Positions 26,877-35,804 of a DNA stretch of 64,000 nt are shown piece by piece; the first letter of the stretch is position 1, and the number at the start of each line of letters is the position of its first letter. The stretch is from JANXZS01 sp963797255. GTDB lineage: Bacteria; Acidobacteriota; Terriglobia; Terriglobales; Acidobacteriaceae. The position numbers were made by a program, and so were the translations under genes. Under the pieces are notes generated by a model. The model did no database searches. It had not been told where the DNA came from and was given only the letters and a program-made list of their open reading frames with translations. Location: positions 1 through 64,000 of the forward strand of contig CAWCOV010000018.1 in NCBI GenBank assembly GCA_963797255.1, given 5' to 3'.

Positions 26877-28469
26877 TTAATTGTTCGCAGCGTGACGTAT
26901 CGAATCGCCGGCGCTCACATGACGTTTCTTCGATTGGATCATCTGCGCGCTCAATGCGCTTAGAAGAGCGAGTCCGACGGAGATGCAGATGACCTCGCGA
27001 TATCCCAACACGAAGGCTTCGTCGAAGGCGTGCCTTACCCGCGGGTCGCTGATTTGAGCGCCCGCGAGTTTCGACCGCTGAATTTCCAGGCTCTGGCGCA
27101 CAGAAGGAGAAAGCTGCATCTGGGCGAGGCTGCGGCTAAGCGTACGGTTGAATCCGGCAGAGAAGACGAGACCAAAGACTGCGATGGCGAGCAGTCCGGC
27201 GGTTCTTGACACCGCGTTATTGACTCCTGAGGCAACGCCGACCTCACCGGAAGGAACTGACTCCATGACTACAGTCGTAAGCGGCGCGACACTGATCGCC
27301 ATACCGATACCCAGCACAACCACCGCCGGGAAGAAGGTGTTCCAGTACGAGCCACCGATCCCCGGCCTCAGAAAGAGTGCGAAACCCAATGCCGCTATAA
27401 GTGGACCAATCGTGAGCGGCAGTCTCGCGCCATATCGAGCCACCAGTCCTCCGGACCATCGGGACAGTACGAATATCAGCAGGATCAGAGGAAGCAGGGC
27501 GGCTCCCGCCTGTGTTGCGGAGTAATGCTGGACTTGAATGAGGTCGAGGGGAAAGAAGAATAAGATACCACCGAGCGGCGCGTAGAGGAGGAACGTGAGC
27601 AGATTTGCCCCCGAAAAGTCTTTTGACTGGAAGAGCTGCAAAGAAATCATCGGAGCCGGCGAGCGTGATTCTACGATAAGGAAAGCGAGCAGCGCGCTCA
27701 GGCCGGCGAGGCCGAATCCCCAGACAACTGTTTCGTGTCCTGGCGTCCTGGCCGAACCATAAATCAGCGCATACGTAATTGCTCCCAGGCCAAAGGTAGC
27801 AAGCGCGACGCCTTTCCAATCGAGAGTCTTGCTTGCTGCTTCGTTACGACTCTCCTGAACCCGCCACAAGGAGAGCACAATGACGATAACTGCGATTGGA
27901 AGATTGATGAAGAAGACCCAACGCCACGATGCGTGTTCCACCAGCCAACCGCCTAAGACGGGCCCGATCGCTGCGGTAATCGCCGTGAAACCAGACCAGG
28001 TCCCGATGGCTCGCCCGCGCTCGTTTTCCGTATAAGAGACGCTGATAATGGCCAAACTTCCCGGAATCAGAAATGCCGCTCCAATCCCCTGAATTCCGCG
28101 TCCGACGATGAGGGAGGTGATTGAGGTCGCGAGGCCGCACCAGGACGATCCAATTGCAAACAGCAATACCCCGAAGAGAAAGATTCTACGGCGGCCATAG
28201 ACATCGCCAAGTGAGCCACCCAGCAGCAACAATGATGCAAGCAGAAGGGCATAGGACTCAACCACCCATTGAATGGCGCTCATCGACGCATCAAGAGCAG
28301 TCTGCAAATTGGGCAACGCTACGTTGACGACTGTTCCGTCAATAAACGCCATGCTCGAAGCGAGAATAGTCGCAATTAATACCCAGGGTCCTTTGCATGA
28401 GTGTGTTGCGCCCGAAGCAGCGCGAACAGCCGATTCCTCGCACGGAGATTTGATAGGCATCATCATCAC
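26877..28469 (-). CDS. DHA2-family (EmrB/QacA-like) MFS efflux transporter
   Basis: A 530-residue, 14-helix major facilitator. Helix 1 carries SMAFIDGTVVNVALP (the DHA2 motif D1), the loop 2-3 motif A is GDVYGRRR, and motif C is GPVLGGWLVEH in helix 5. Such transporters export drugs or other amphiphiles by proton antiport. The start is one of four consecutive codons (GTG ATG ATG ATG, 28469-28458), with a weak ribosome-binding site. It is convergent with the molybdenum hydroxylase and divergent from the permease gene; no membrane-fusion partner is adjacent. Confidence 0.92.
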   Translation of the reverse strand: MMMMPIKSPCEESAVRAASGATHSCKGPWVLIATILASSMAFIDGTVVNVALPNLQTALDASMSAIQWVVESYALLLASLLLLGGSLGDVYGRRRIFLFGVLLFAIGSSWCGLATSITSLIVGRGIQGIGAAFLIPGSLAIISVSYTENERGRAIGTWSGFTAITAAIGPVLGGWLVEHASWRWVFFINLPIAVIVIVLSLWRVQESRNEAASKTLDWKGVALATFGLGAITYALIYGSARTPGHETVVWGFGLAGLSALLAFLIVESRSPAPMISLQLFQSKDFSGANLLTFLLYAPLGGILFFFPLDLIQVQHYSATQAGAALLPLILLIFVLSRWSGGLVARYGARLPLTIGPLIAALGFALFLRPGIGGSYWNTFFPAVVVLGIGMAISVAPLTTVVMESVPSGEVGVASGVNNAVSRTAGLLAIAVFGLVFSAGFNRTLSRSLAQMQLSPSVRQSLEIQRSKLAGAQISDPRVRHAFDEAFVLGYREVICISVGLALLSALSAQMIQSKKRHVSAGDSIRHAANN

Positions 28470-28791
28470 TCGCTGATCTCATCAGTAGAGCTAATAGACC
28501 AAAGCACCCACTGCGATAGTCCCTACGCCGTCCTCCTTTCAGATGCTAATGCTTGCCAACTTAAAGTAGACGCATTCAGAGATATGCTCGAACAGGCCCA
28601 CAAACTGATTCTGACGCCGCTAGAATGTTGCAGGTCACGGTTGAGAAGAGGCACAAGGTCGGAAAACGAAACGGCTGATTCTCATTGGTGCTTGCGTCGA
28701 TTTCGGTGCAACGGCATTATTGCGACAGAGGTCCGCAACCAGATTGCGTGGCGAGTGCAGTTTCAATCAGACCATCGATGGAGCATCAACG
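28470..28791. other. Divergent promoter region between efflux transporter and orphan permease
   Basis: A 322-bp spacer that must contain promoters for both flanking genes. I see no regulator gene, no clear palindrome and no protein-like frame. GGAG at about 28780 is the ribosome-binding site of the permease. Confidence 0.4.
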
Positions 28792-31260
28792 ATGACGAAT
28801 ATGTGGAACGATTTGAAGCATGCGCTGCAGATGTTCCTGAAGGATCCGGGATTCACGATCGCGGCCGTCTCCGCACTGGCTTTGGGCATTGGTGCCAACA
28901 CGGCAATCTTCAGCGTGGTGAACACGGTGCTGATCAAGCCGCTCACCTATCCTGATGCGGACCGCATCGTGCAGTTTCAGCATCGCTCGCAGACGGGTGC
29001 CGAGAGCATGCTTTCGGCCAACCTGGCGTCCATTCCGGCCTTTCACGTCTATGAGCACCAGAAAAGCGTCTTCCAGGAGGTGGCCGCGTTCGACTTTACC
29101 AGCCCAGGCTTCAACCTGACCGGAGACAGGCCCGAGCAGTTGCATGGCATTCACGTTTCAGAAGCTTACTTCCGGCTCTTCGGTGCGCCGGTCATCCTCG
29201 GCCGCACATTTACGCCACAGGAGGATTCGCCGCATGGCGGCAAAGTCGTTGTGCTGAGCTATGGCTTGTGGCAGCGCCGGTTCGGTGGCGATCCGGCAAT
29301 TGTCGGCAAGTCTCTGCTGCTTGGTCACGAACCCTACACTGTTCTCGGTGTAATCGGAAAAGACTTCGTTTCCAATCTCGATGCCGATGTATGGCTTCCT
29401 TTTCAGTTCGAGGCAGTCAGCAAGAACATGAATCAGTTCTTCCAGGCAGCGGCCAAGCTCAAGCCGGGCGTAACACTCACACAGGCCAATGCGCAGATGA
29501 CGCTCGCTGCAGCTGAATACTATCGCGCATATCCGGCACCAAGCGTGCAGGACCAGCAGCGGTTTACGGTGCTGCCGCTACGCGACTCGATCGTGGGCGA
29601 CGCACGCCGATCACTCCTCGTGATGCTGAGCGCAGTGAGCATGGTGCTGCTGATCGCCTGTGCAAACGTGGCTAACCTGCTGCTGGTGCGCGCAACGGGA
29701 CGCAAACGCGAGTTGGCGATCCGCGCGGCTATGGGCGCGAGCCGCGGAAGAATTATTCGCCAACTACTCACCGAAAGCGTACTGCTATCGATTGCAGGCG
29801 GCGTTCTTGGTTTGGCACTCGGCTACGCCGGCGTGCGCGCGCTAATGGCGGTGAGTCCCGCTGGCCTGCCCCGTGTTGGCGAAAATGGCGGCGCAATTGG
29901 CTTGGACTGGACGGTACTTGGTTTCACGCTCGCGGTTTCGGTCTTAACCGGAGTTCTCTTCGGACTCTTTCCTGCCTTCACAGCCTCCCGCACCGACCTG
30001 AATACATCCCTAAAGGAGTCGAGCGGCCGCGCCGGAACGGGATTCCAGCAAGGCAAGAGCCGCGCGTTGCTGGTGATCAGCGAAGTGTCGCTGGCGCTCG
30101 TCCTGCTGATCTGCTCCGTGCTTCTGATCCGCAGTTTTGTAGCCCTGCACGACGTGCGCCCCGGCTTCGACCCAAGCAATGTGCTCACAGCTGAGATGTC
30201 GATGACTGGCGAAAAACTGCACACGACCGCTGGAATCGCAGACCTGTCACGCGTCGGCCGCAAGCGGTTAAATGCAATCCCGGGCATTGAGGTTTCTGGC
30301 ACGACGACCTGGTTGCCCATTCAGGTGGATGACGGGCTGCCCTTCGATATCGTCGGCCGCCCCCCGGACAGCGCACATTTCGGGTCGCGATGGATGAGTT
30401 TTTCGCCGGGCTATCTGAGCACGTTCAAAATTCCAATTTCGCAAGGACGAGACTTTAACGAAAACGATACGTTGGGCAATCCGCTCGTGGCGCTGATCAA
30501 TGAGTCACTGGCTAAACAATGCTGGCCGGGCGAAAACCCAGTCGGTCAGCACGTCATTATCGGCCACGGAATGTCACCGGAGACCGAAGAGCAGGCACGA
30601 ACCATCATTGGTGTGGTCGGCGATACCCACAACAACGGGCTGAGCCATCCCCCGGATCCGATGATGATGGTGCCGACGGCGCAGGTCGTCAACGCCTATG
30701 CGGCTGCCTATTCTGACACGTCGGCGCAGATCTGGGTGATGCGCACGCATGGTGATCCGCATCCGTTCATCCCGGTCGTCACCGAACAACTCAGGATCGC
30801 AAGCGGCGGGTTTCCGGTCTCTCACATTCGCACAATGGACGAAGTATTGGGCCACACGACCGCGAGACAAAGCTTCAACACGCTTCTGTTGACGATTTTT
30901 GGCGTTGTTGCTCTGATCCTTGCAGCCATTGGTATCTATGGATTGATGGCGTATTCGGTGGCGCAGCGTACTCAGGAATTGGGCATCCGCATGGCTCTCG
31001 GCGCTGACCGCGAGCGCATACGCAAACTCGTCGTTTGGCAGGGCATGCGGCTGGCGGTCGTAGGAATGGTTGTTGGGCTTGGCGCCGCGTTCGGGTTCAC
31101 ACGGTTGATGGCGAGCCTGCTTTACGGAGTGAATCCGATCGACTCTACGGCATTCATTGCCGCACCGATTCTGCTTACAGCCGTTGCGCTGATCGCGGTC
31201 TGGCTGCCGGCTGCGCACGCCTCAAGAGTGGATCCGATGCAGGCTTTGCGCGCCGAATAG
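28792..31260 (+). CDS. Duplicated orphan ABC permease (ADOP/MacB-like), short N-terminus
   Basis: An 822-residue permease made of two MacB-type halves: each has an N-terminal transmembrane helix, a periplasmic core domain and an FtsX domain of three helices. The first half begins DPGFTIAAVSALALGIGANTAIFSVVN, the second ends SLLYGVNPIDSTAF and DPMQALRAE, the usual closing motif. No ATPase gene is adjacent, which fits the acidobacterial duplicated orphan permease group. The start is ATG 28792 with GGAG 8 nt upstream, not the longer frame from 28720. Unlike the second permease in the window it lacks the cytoplasmic prefix domain and has no PadR gene beside it. Confidence 0.9.
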   Translation: MTNMWNDLKHALQMFLKDPGFTIAAVSALALGIGANTAIFSVVNTVLIKPLTYPDADRIVQFQHRSQTGAESMLSANLASIPAFHVYEHQKSVFQEVAAFDFTSPGFNLTGDRPEQLHGIHVSEAYFRLFGAPVILGRTFTPQEDSPHGGKVVVLSYGLWQRRFGGDPAIVGKSLLLGHEPYTVLGVIGKDFVSNLDADVWLPFQFEAVSKNMNQFFQAAAKLKPGVTLTQANAQMTLAAAEYYRAYPAPSVQDQQRFTVLPLRDSIVGDARRSLLVMLSAVSMVLLIACANVANLLLVRATGRKRELAIRAAMGASRGRIIRQLLTESVLLSIAGGVLGLALGYAGVRALMAVSPAGLPRVGENGGAIGLDWTVLGFTLAVSVLTGVLFGLFPAFTASRTDLNTSLKESSGRAGTGFQQGKSRALLVISEVSLALVLLICSVLLIRSFVALHDVRPGFDPSNVLTAEMSMTGEKLHTTAGIADLSRVGRKRLNAIPGIEVSGTTTWLPIQVDDGLPFDIVGRPPDSAHFGSRWMSFSPGYLSTFKIPISQGRDFNENDTLGNPLVALINESLAKQCWPGENPVGQHVIIGHGMSPETEEQARTIIGVVGDTHNNGLSHPPDPMMMVPTAQVVNAYAAAYSDTSAQIWVMRTHGDPHPFIPVVTEQLRIASGGFPVSHIRTMDEVLGHTTARQSFNTLLLTIFGVVALILAAIGIYGLMAYSVAQRTQELGIRMALGADRERIRKLVVWQGMRLAVVGMVVGLGAAFGFTRLMASLLYGVNPIDSTAFIAAPILLTAVALIAVWLPAAHASRVDPMQALRAE

Positions 31261-31322
31261 GACTGCGCGCCGAAAATCTCAAGAGAGTTCGCAATTGGCG
31301 AATTATCGCCAGGACAATAACT

Positions 31323-31356
31323 GACTTTTCCGGATTGATGCCGGAAAGTCGGTTTA
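31323..31356 (+). terminator. Possible terminator after the first orphan permease
   Basis: GACTTTTCCGG (31323-31333) pairs with CCGGAAAGTC (31341-31350) with one bulged T and a 7-nt loop, followed by GGTTTATTGT. The T-tract is poor, so termination may be partial. A smaller inverted repeat TTCGC/GCGAA (31288-31302) precedes it. Confidence 0.4.
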
Positions 31357-31494
31357 TTGTCGATATCGCTCCAGATCACCGTCAAATCCACACTCTGAAA
31401 ATATTTCGATAGGAATCGTCCTCGATTTATCTTCTGCCGCTCTATCGTCATTCTGCTCTCGGACATCGTCCTGCACTTTCAATGCATTATGGGG

Positions 31495-31519
31495 GCGCCA
31501 CACCAAACACTTGTGGCGC
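31495..31519. promoter_or_regulatory. Inverted repeat in the leader of the sigma-factor gene
   Basis: A perfect 8-bp inverted repeat, GCGCCACA (31495-31502) and TGTGGCGC (31512-31519), with a 9-nt loop, lies about 50 bp before the sigma-factor start. It is followed by AAAATATT rather than a T-run. It could be an operator or a leader hairpin; no sigma-70 hexamers can be fixed with certainty next to it. Confidence 0.4.
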
Positions 31520-31567
31520 AAAATATTCTCCTAACCACCAATACCGGACTCCTGTCTAAGGTGCTGA

Positions 31568-32140
31568 ATGCAAGGAAGCGATCACTCGATTGTCCGGGCC
31601 GTGTTGGCCGGGGACAAGGAAGCATACGGTGCGCTGGTCCGCGCTCACAGTGCAACTGTCTTTCGAGTGGCATTTCGAATCGTCGGCAACGAAGCCGATG
31701 CGGAGGAGATTGTGCAAGAGGCGTTTCTGCGCGGGTATCAACGGCTCGATAGCTTCCAGGAGCGTTCCGCCTTCGGAACCTGGATCTACCGGATCGCCGT
31801 TAACTGCGCTCTCAACCGAGTCGGCCAGCCGGGCATTGAGGCAGTGTACCGGCATTCCGAGGAAAGCGATCCGGCAGAGAAGACGGTGCAGGTGGCTGCA
31901 CAGGATGCCGATCCGGAGCGGATCCTGTTAAGCAGCGAGATCAGCGCGGCACAGAACATCGCTATGCAACGGCTAACGCCGACGGAAAAGACCGCATTCG
32001 TGATGCGGCACATTGAGGACCGCTCCCTGAGCGACATTGCCGAGATATTGAACATCGCTCCGAATGCAGCCAAGCAGGCTGTATTCCGGGCGGTGCAGAA
32101 ACTGCGGCGTGAATTGGCGCCATTGCGGGGGAAAGCATGA
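31568..32140 (+). CDS. ECF-type RNA polymerase sigma factor
   Basis: A 190-residue sigma-70-family regulator. Region 2 (about 15-85) includes the core-binding NEADAEEIVQEAFLRGY and SAFGTWIYRIAVNCALNR; region 4 (about 130-185) is the helix-turn-helix ERSLSDIAEILNIAPNAAKQAVFRAVQKLR. Regions 1.1 and 3 are absent, as in extracytoplasmic-function sigma factors. Its TGA overlaps the ATG of the zinc-finger protein gene (ATGA), the typical sigma/anti-sigma coupling. It probably directs transcription of its own operon and other targets when released. Confidence 0.93.
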   Translation: MQGSDHSIVRAVLAGDKEAYGALVRAHSATVFRVAFRIVGNEADAEEIVQEAFLRGYQRLDSFQERSAFGTWIYRIAVNCALNRVGQPGIEAVYRHSEESDPAEKTVQVAAQDADPERILLSSEISAAQNIAMQRLTPTEKTAFVMRHIEDRSLSDIAEILNIAPNAAKQAVFRAVQKLRRELAPLRGKA

Positions 32141-32889
32141 AGCATCTGGGCGAAGACGAAATGATCGAGGTGTACTACGGCGAGGCTACAGGCGCAGCCA
32201 ATGCTCATTTGGAAGCGTGCCCGGAGTGCTCGGCGCAGTTTGCCACCTTCAAGCAAAGTCTGGATGCAATCCAGCCAGCGGCGGTTCCACAGAGGACTGC
32301 GAATTACGGCGAGCATGTCTGGGAGACGCTGCGGCCGCAACTGATTCCGTATCAGAAAAAGAGAACCAACTGGCTGGGTTGGACGCAGTGGAGAGCAGCG
32401 GCACTCGCGGTCGGCTTCGCGATGCTATTGGCGGCTGTGTTTCTCGGCGGACGGTATTGGGAGAGGACCTCGACTAAGAAATCTGACATCACTGCGAGTC
32501 TTCCATCCACGCAGCGCGTGGTTGTGGTGGTTCTCACGGATCATCTTGATCGTACAGAGAGACTGTTGGTGCAGTTGAAGCACCTGGATTCGCGAGACGG
32601 AACGGATAACGCTGAGCTGCAATCGGAAGCGCGCGCACTGTTGGCGTCCAACCGGCTCTATCGCACGAGCGCAACCAATGCGGGTGATCCGGCGCTTGCC
32701 GGGGCGCTGGATCAGTTAGAGGGTGTGTTGGCAGAAATCGCGAACGATCCGACGTTGACCGCGTCCGATCTCGACCGCGTGCGAAAAGAAATGAATACAG
32801 AGGGAATTTTGTTTGAGATTCGGGTCCTGCTGACGCGCAGTCCGGATCAGAAAAACGCGTCAGAACATGCCAAGGGAGCGTTGATCTAA
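32137..32889 (+). CDS. Membrane zinc-finger anti-sigma factor
   Basis: A 250-residue single-pass membrane protein. The N-terminal cytoplasmic part has the zinc-binding anti-sigma signature His24-x3-Cys28-x2-Cys31 (HLEACPEC). One transmembrane helix (about 87-107, AAALAVGFAMLLAAVFLGG) leads to a periplasmic domain predicted as helical (HLDRTERLLVQLKHLD..., EALLASNRLYR-like) that may sense a signal or contact the exported HEAT proteins encoded next. Start overlaps the sigma stop; its TAA overlaps the next ATG (TAATG), so all are translationally coupled. Confidence 0.85.
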   Translation: MKHLGEDEMIEVYYGEATGAANAHLEACPECSAQFATFKQSLDAIQPAAVPQRTANYGEHVWETLRPQLIPYQKKRTNWLGWTQWRAAALAVGFAMLLAAVFLGGRYWERTSTKKSDITASLPSTQRVVVVVLTDHLDRTERLLVQLKHLDSRDGTDNAELQSEARALLASNRLYRTSATNAGDPALAGALDQLEGVLAEIANDPTLTASDLDRVRKEMNTEGILFEIRVLLTRSPDQKNASEHAKGALI

Positions 32890-34130
32890 TGAAAGCTAAG
32901 GAATTGTCTGCAATCTATCTCGCCGCGGCGCTGTTGGTTGGCCCCTGGCACTTGCATGCTGAATCGCAGCAACCGTTGCTGGTCGCGTACGGTGAGAACT
33001 CTGCTGCCGACGACGCGAGCCTTTATGCCGAGGGTACGCGTGCCATCAGCGAGAGTCGGTGGCCCGACGCGGTGAGTTTGTTCGATCGCGTGGCGCAAAT
33101 GCACGGCGAGCACGCAGAGGGCGCGCTTTACTGGAAGGCTTATGCGGAGAACAAGGAAGGGCAGTCGGCGAATGCGCTGAACGCATGCGGCGAGCTACGA
33201 AAGAATTATCCAAAAAGCCGGTGGTTGGATGAGTGTGGCGCGCTGGAGATCGAGATCCGCGGCAAGAGCGGCCACCCCATGTCGCCGCAGGCCGAGCCCG
33301 ACGAGGATCTAAAGCTGCTGGCGCTGAACGCGCTGATGCAGCAAGATCCAGCGCAGGCTGTGCCGATCCTTCAGAAGATTCTTACCGGCAACCAGTCCGA
33401 CGAACTGAAGAGCAGGGCGCTGTTTGTATTGGCACAGAATCGCTCGCCCCAGGCGCAGGCGCTGATCAGCCAGATCGCGCAAGGACAATCGGGCCCAGCC
33501 CTGCAGATCAAAGCGATTCGGATGTTGGCGGCTGCACAGGGAAAGGACGCTGGTGACACGCTGGCATCCATCTACCAGCACAGCAGTGATCCGCAGGTGA
33601 AGCGGGTGGTCCTGCAGTCGTACCTGATGACAGGGAACTCCTCCAAACTCGCCGAAATTGCGCGCCACGAGACGAATCCGGAACTCGTGAAGACAGCGAT
33701 TCAGACGCTTGGTGCGATGAAGGCGACGCAGGATCTGCTGACGATGTATCGCGCAACGAACAATGTACAGACGAAGGCGGACATCATCAATGCGCTGATT
33801 GTGAGCGGCCAGAACGGTGTTGCTCCGCTCACGGAGATTGCGCAGTCGGAACAGGATGCGGATCTGCGGCGAAAGGCCATTCGCAATCTGGGAATTGCGG
33901 GAGGAATGTCTGTGGCGCCTGCCCTGGTGACGATCTACCAGAAGAATACGGATGTGGAGACCAAGCGCGCGGCTGCGCAGGCGCTGTTCCTTGCAAACGA
34001 CGCGCAGGATTTGGTGACGCTCGCTCGCAACGAGAAAGACGTGAAGATGAAGCAGTACCTGGTCCAGCAGCTGAGCCTGATGCACAACCAGGAAGCCACG
34101 AAATATATGCTCGAAATTCTGAACAAGTAG
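32889..34130 (+). CDS. Exported TPR/HEAT-repeat protein
   Basis: A 413-residue protein with a signal peptide (LSAIYLAAALLVGPWHLHA). Residues about 40-115 look like a tetratricopeptide pair (YAEGTRAISESRWPDAVSLFDRVAQ, then ALYWKAYAENKEGQ), and about 140-410 consist of successive 30-35-residue helical hairpins of HEAT/PBS-lyase type (for example VKTAIQTLGAMKATQDLL, RRKAIRNLGIAGG, KRAAAQALFLAND). It should be a periplasmic protein-protein interaction scaffold. It starts within the stop codon of the anti-sigma gene, which suggests it works in the same signalling pathway; no enzymatic motif is visible. Confidence 0.85.
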   Translation: MKAKELSAIYLAAALLVGPWHLHAESQQPLLVAYGENSAADDASLYAEGTRAISESRWPDAVSLFDRVAQMHGEHAEGALYWKAYAENKEGQSANALNACGELRKNYPKSRWLDECGALEIEIRGKSGHPMSPQAEPDEDLKLLALNALMQQDPAQAVPILQKILTGNQSDELKSRALFVLAQNRSPQAQALISQIAQGQSGPALQIKAIRMLAAAQGKDAGDTLASIYQHSSDPQVKRVVLQSYLMTGNSSKLAEIARHETNPELVKTAIQTLGAMKATQDLLTMYRATNNVQTKADIINALIVSGQNGVAPLTEIAQSEQDADLRRKAIRNLGIAGGMSVAPALVTIYQKNTDVETKRAAAQALFLANDAQDLVTLARNEKDVKMKQYLVQQLSLMHNQEATKYMLEILNK

Positions 34131-34143
34131 CGAGGAAATCCCC

Positions 34144-35196
34144 ATGAGACAGGATTGGTTGGTGGCAGCAGTACTCGGCGTGTCGATGCTGGCGATGGCG
34201 CAGCAGCAGACGCCGAAGGTGATCAACGCGCAACTTCACATTGAGCCAGCCGGCGCAGGACTGTCCGCGACGGTGAACCGATTTCAGCATTCAAATGGAC
34301 CGCTCTGGCTGGGATATGAGGTGGCGGCTGTTCCGGGATCGCATTTCTCTATGTGTTCGGGCGACTCCAAATCATCAGTGGACAATGGATGTTGTGGTGT
34401 CTACCAATTAGAGGGCTCGAACAATAACTTCCGCTCTTCTGATGGGGACCGCGGTACAGAGAAGAGCATCGTTGTATTGGCCAGGATCGATCAGGGAGCC
34501 ATCGACAAGGTTCGTTTCATTGGAGCGACATGCACGCTGGATGCCGGAGGATTGCCGTTCACGTTGCTGACGAATGTGAATGCAGATGACAGCGTGGCAT
34601 GGTTGTCAAGCCTGGTGACCGCGGATAACAAGCGGCACACGGACGAGGCACTGACAGCTATCGCCATGCACCAGACTGCGAAAGCGACGGCCGCGCTGGA
34701 GGACTTTGCGTCATCGGCGAATCCACTCTGGCTACGTGAGAAAGCGGCATTCTGGCTGGGTGCCGGTCGCGGGCACGATGGTTTTCTGGCGCTGCAGAAA
34801 CTGGCGAACGACCCGGATCCCGAGTTCCGCAAGAAATTAAGTTTCGATTTGTTTGTGAGTCACGATCCGTCTGCGGTCGATGATTTGATTCGCATGGCGA
34901 AGTCGGATAAGGACGTAGGGGTTCGCGAACAGGCGATCTTTTGGGTAGGGCAGAAAGCGGGCGCAAAAGCCGTGGCGATGCTCAAAGATACGGTCGAAAA
35001 TGATCCCGAGGTGGGAGTGAAGAAGAAGGCGGTTTTTGCGCTCAGCCAGTTGCCGAAGGATGAGGCAGTGCCGGAGCTGATACATGTGGCGCAGACGAAT
35101 TCCAGCCCTTCAGTCCGCAAGGACGCGATCTTCTGGCTTGGTCAGACTCACGATCCGCGAGCTCTCGCGTACTTCGAGCAGGTACTCGGACACTAA
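34144..35196 (+). CDS. Exported HEAT-repeat protein
   Basis: A 350-residue protein with a signal peptide (MRQDWLVAAVLGVSMLAMAQQ). The N-terminal part (about 25-165) is beta-rich with a Cys cluster (SMCSGDSKS, NGCCGV, GATC) that could form disulfides. The C-terminal part (about 170-350) has HEAT-type repeats with a striking recurring phrase (EKAAFWLGAGRG, REQAIFWVGQKAG, KKKAVFALSQLP, RKDAIFWLGQTH). It lies 13 bp after the first HEAT gene and closes the sigma operon. A hairpin (TGGCTCC 35214-35220 / GGAGCCA 35230-35236) without a T-run follows. Confidence 0.85.
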   Translation: MRQDWLVAAVLGVSMLAMAQQQTPKVINAQLHIEPAGAGLSATVNRFQHSNGPLWLGYEVAAVPGSHFSMCSGDSKSSVDNGCCGVYQLEGSNNNFRSSDGDRGTEKSIVVLARIDQGAIDKVRFIGATCTLDAGGLPFTLLTNVNADDSVAWLSSLVTADNKRHTDEALTAIAMHQTAKATAALEDFASSANPLWLREKAAFWLGAGRGHDGFLALQKLANDPDPEFRKKLSFDLFVSHDPSAVDDLIRMAKSDKDVGVREQAIFWVGQKAGAKAVAMLKDTVENDPEVGVKKKAVFALSQLPKDEAVPELIHVAQTNSSPSVRKDAIFWLGQTHDPRALAYFEQVLGH

Positions 35197-35400
35197 TAAG
35201 CGCTCGTCTGCGATGGCTCCTCATAACGGGGAGCCACCCAGTCGGCCTCCACGTGGTTTCGGGCAAACCCTCGTTGCACGCCTCTCACGAGGGCGCCCGC
35301 ACGAAATTCTCCTGCGGCAGACTGCTTGAACGAGCACGATTGCAAGCTATAGACCGAAGCGGACCAGAACATTGGGATATCGGAAGACACTAAATCTGGC

Positions 35401-35431
35401 TTGACATACCTATTTCTAAGATAACTATGTC
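35401..35431 (+). promoter_or_regulatory. Promoter with embedded inverted repeat upstream of padR
   Basis: A consensus -35 TTGACA (35401-35406) is followed by a weak -10 candidate (AACTAT, 35423-35428, 16-bp spacing). The inverted repeat GACATA (35403-35408) / TATGTC (35426-35431) overlaps both promoter elements, with half-site centres 23 bp apart. The location, 19 bp before the padR start, fits autoregulation by PadR, which is common in the family. Binding is inference. Confidence 0.5.
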
Positions 35432-35449
35432 GGGTGTAGTATCTCTGTC

Positions 35450-35794
35450 ATGGCAAAGAATCCCAAACATCGCGATCTTTTCCCCGGCGCGTTGGAGGTC
35501 ATGATCCTCCAATCTCTGCGGCTAAGGCCCATGCATGGTTATGCGCTCGTTAAGCACATCAAGCAGGTTTCTGAGGACATGCTACAGGTGGAAGAAGGTT
35601 CTCTTTATCCGGCACTTCAACGGATGCTGAAGGAAGGCTGGCTCGAGTCGGAATCCGGAATCTCCGCCAAGGGACGCCCCACGCGCATATACCGGCTCAC
35701 CGACACGGGCATTCGCCACCTCGAAAAAGAAGTTATCAGCTTCGAAAAGATGTTTGCCGGCATTTCGCGCGTGCTTGCCGGGGCCAAGGCTTAG
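35450..35794 (+). CDS. PadR family transcriptional regulator
   Basis: A 114-residue winged-helix repressor. The family core is complete: LEVMILQSLRLRPMHGYALVKHI, then the recognition helix and wing VEEGSLYPALQRMLKEGWLESE and GRPTRIYRLTDTG, with a short C-terminal dimerisation helix. Members repress detoxification or efflux genes until a ligand binds. The permease gene begins 10 bp downstream, so the pair forms an operon of the kind repeatedly seen with acidobacterial orphan permeases. Confidence 0.95.
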   Translation: MAKNPKHRDLFPGALEVMILQSLRLRPMHGYALVKHIKQVSEDMLQVEEGSLYPALQRMLKEGWLESESGISAKGRPTRIYRLTDTGIRHLEKEVISFEKMFAGISRVLAGAKA

Positions 35795-35804
35795 GAGGCC
35801 AAAC

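Noticed and set aside
30574..31218. 214-codon minus-strand ORF in the first orphan permease
   Set aside because: Composition rich in His/Arg/Asp with no secondary-structure logic; a shadow of the permease reading frame.
33309..34226. 305-codon minus-strand ORF
   Set aside because: Lies wholly antisense to the HEAT-repeat gene, has no domain, and its openness follows from the codon bias of the real gene.
35214..35236. Hairpin TGGCTCC/GGAGCCA as a terminator of the sigma operon
   Set aside because: No T-run follows the stem, so it is mentioned with the second HEAT gene but not called as a terminator.
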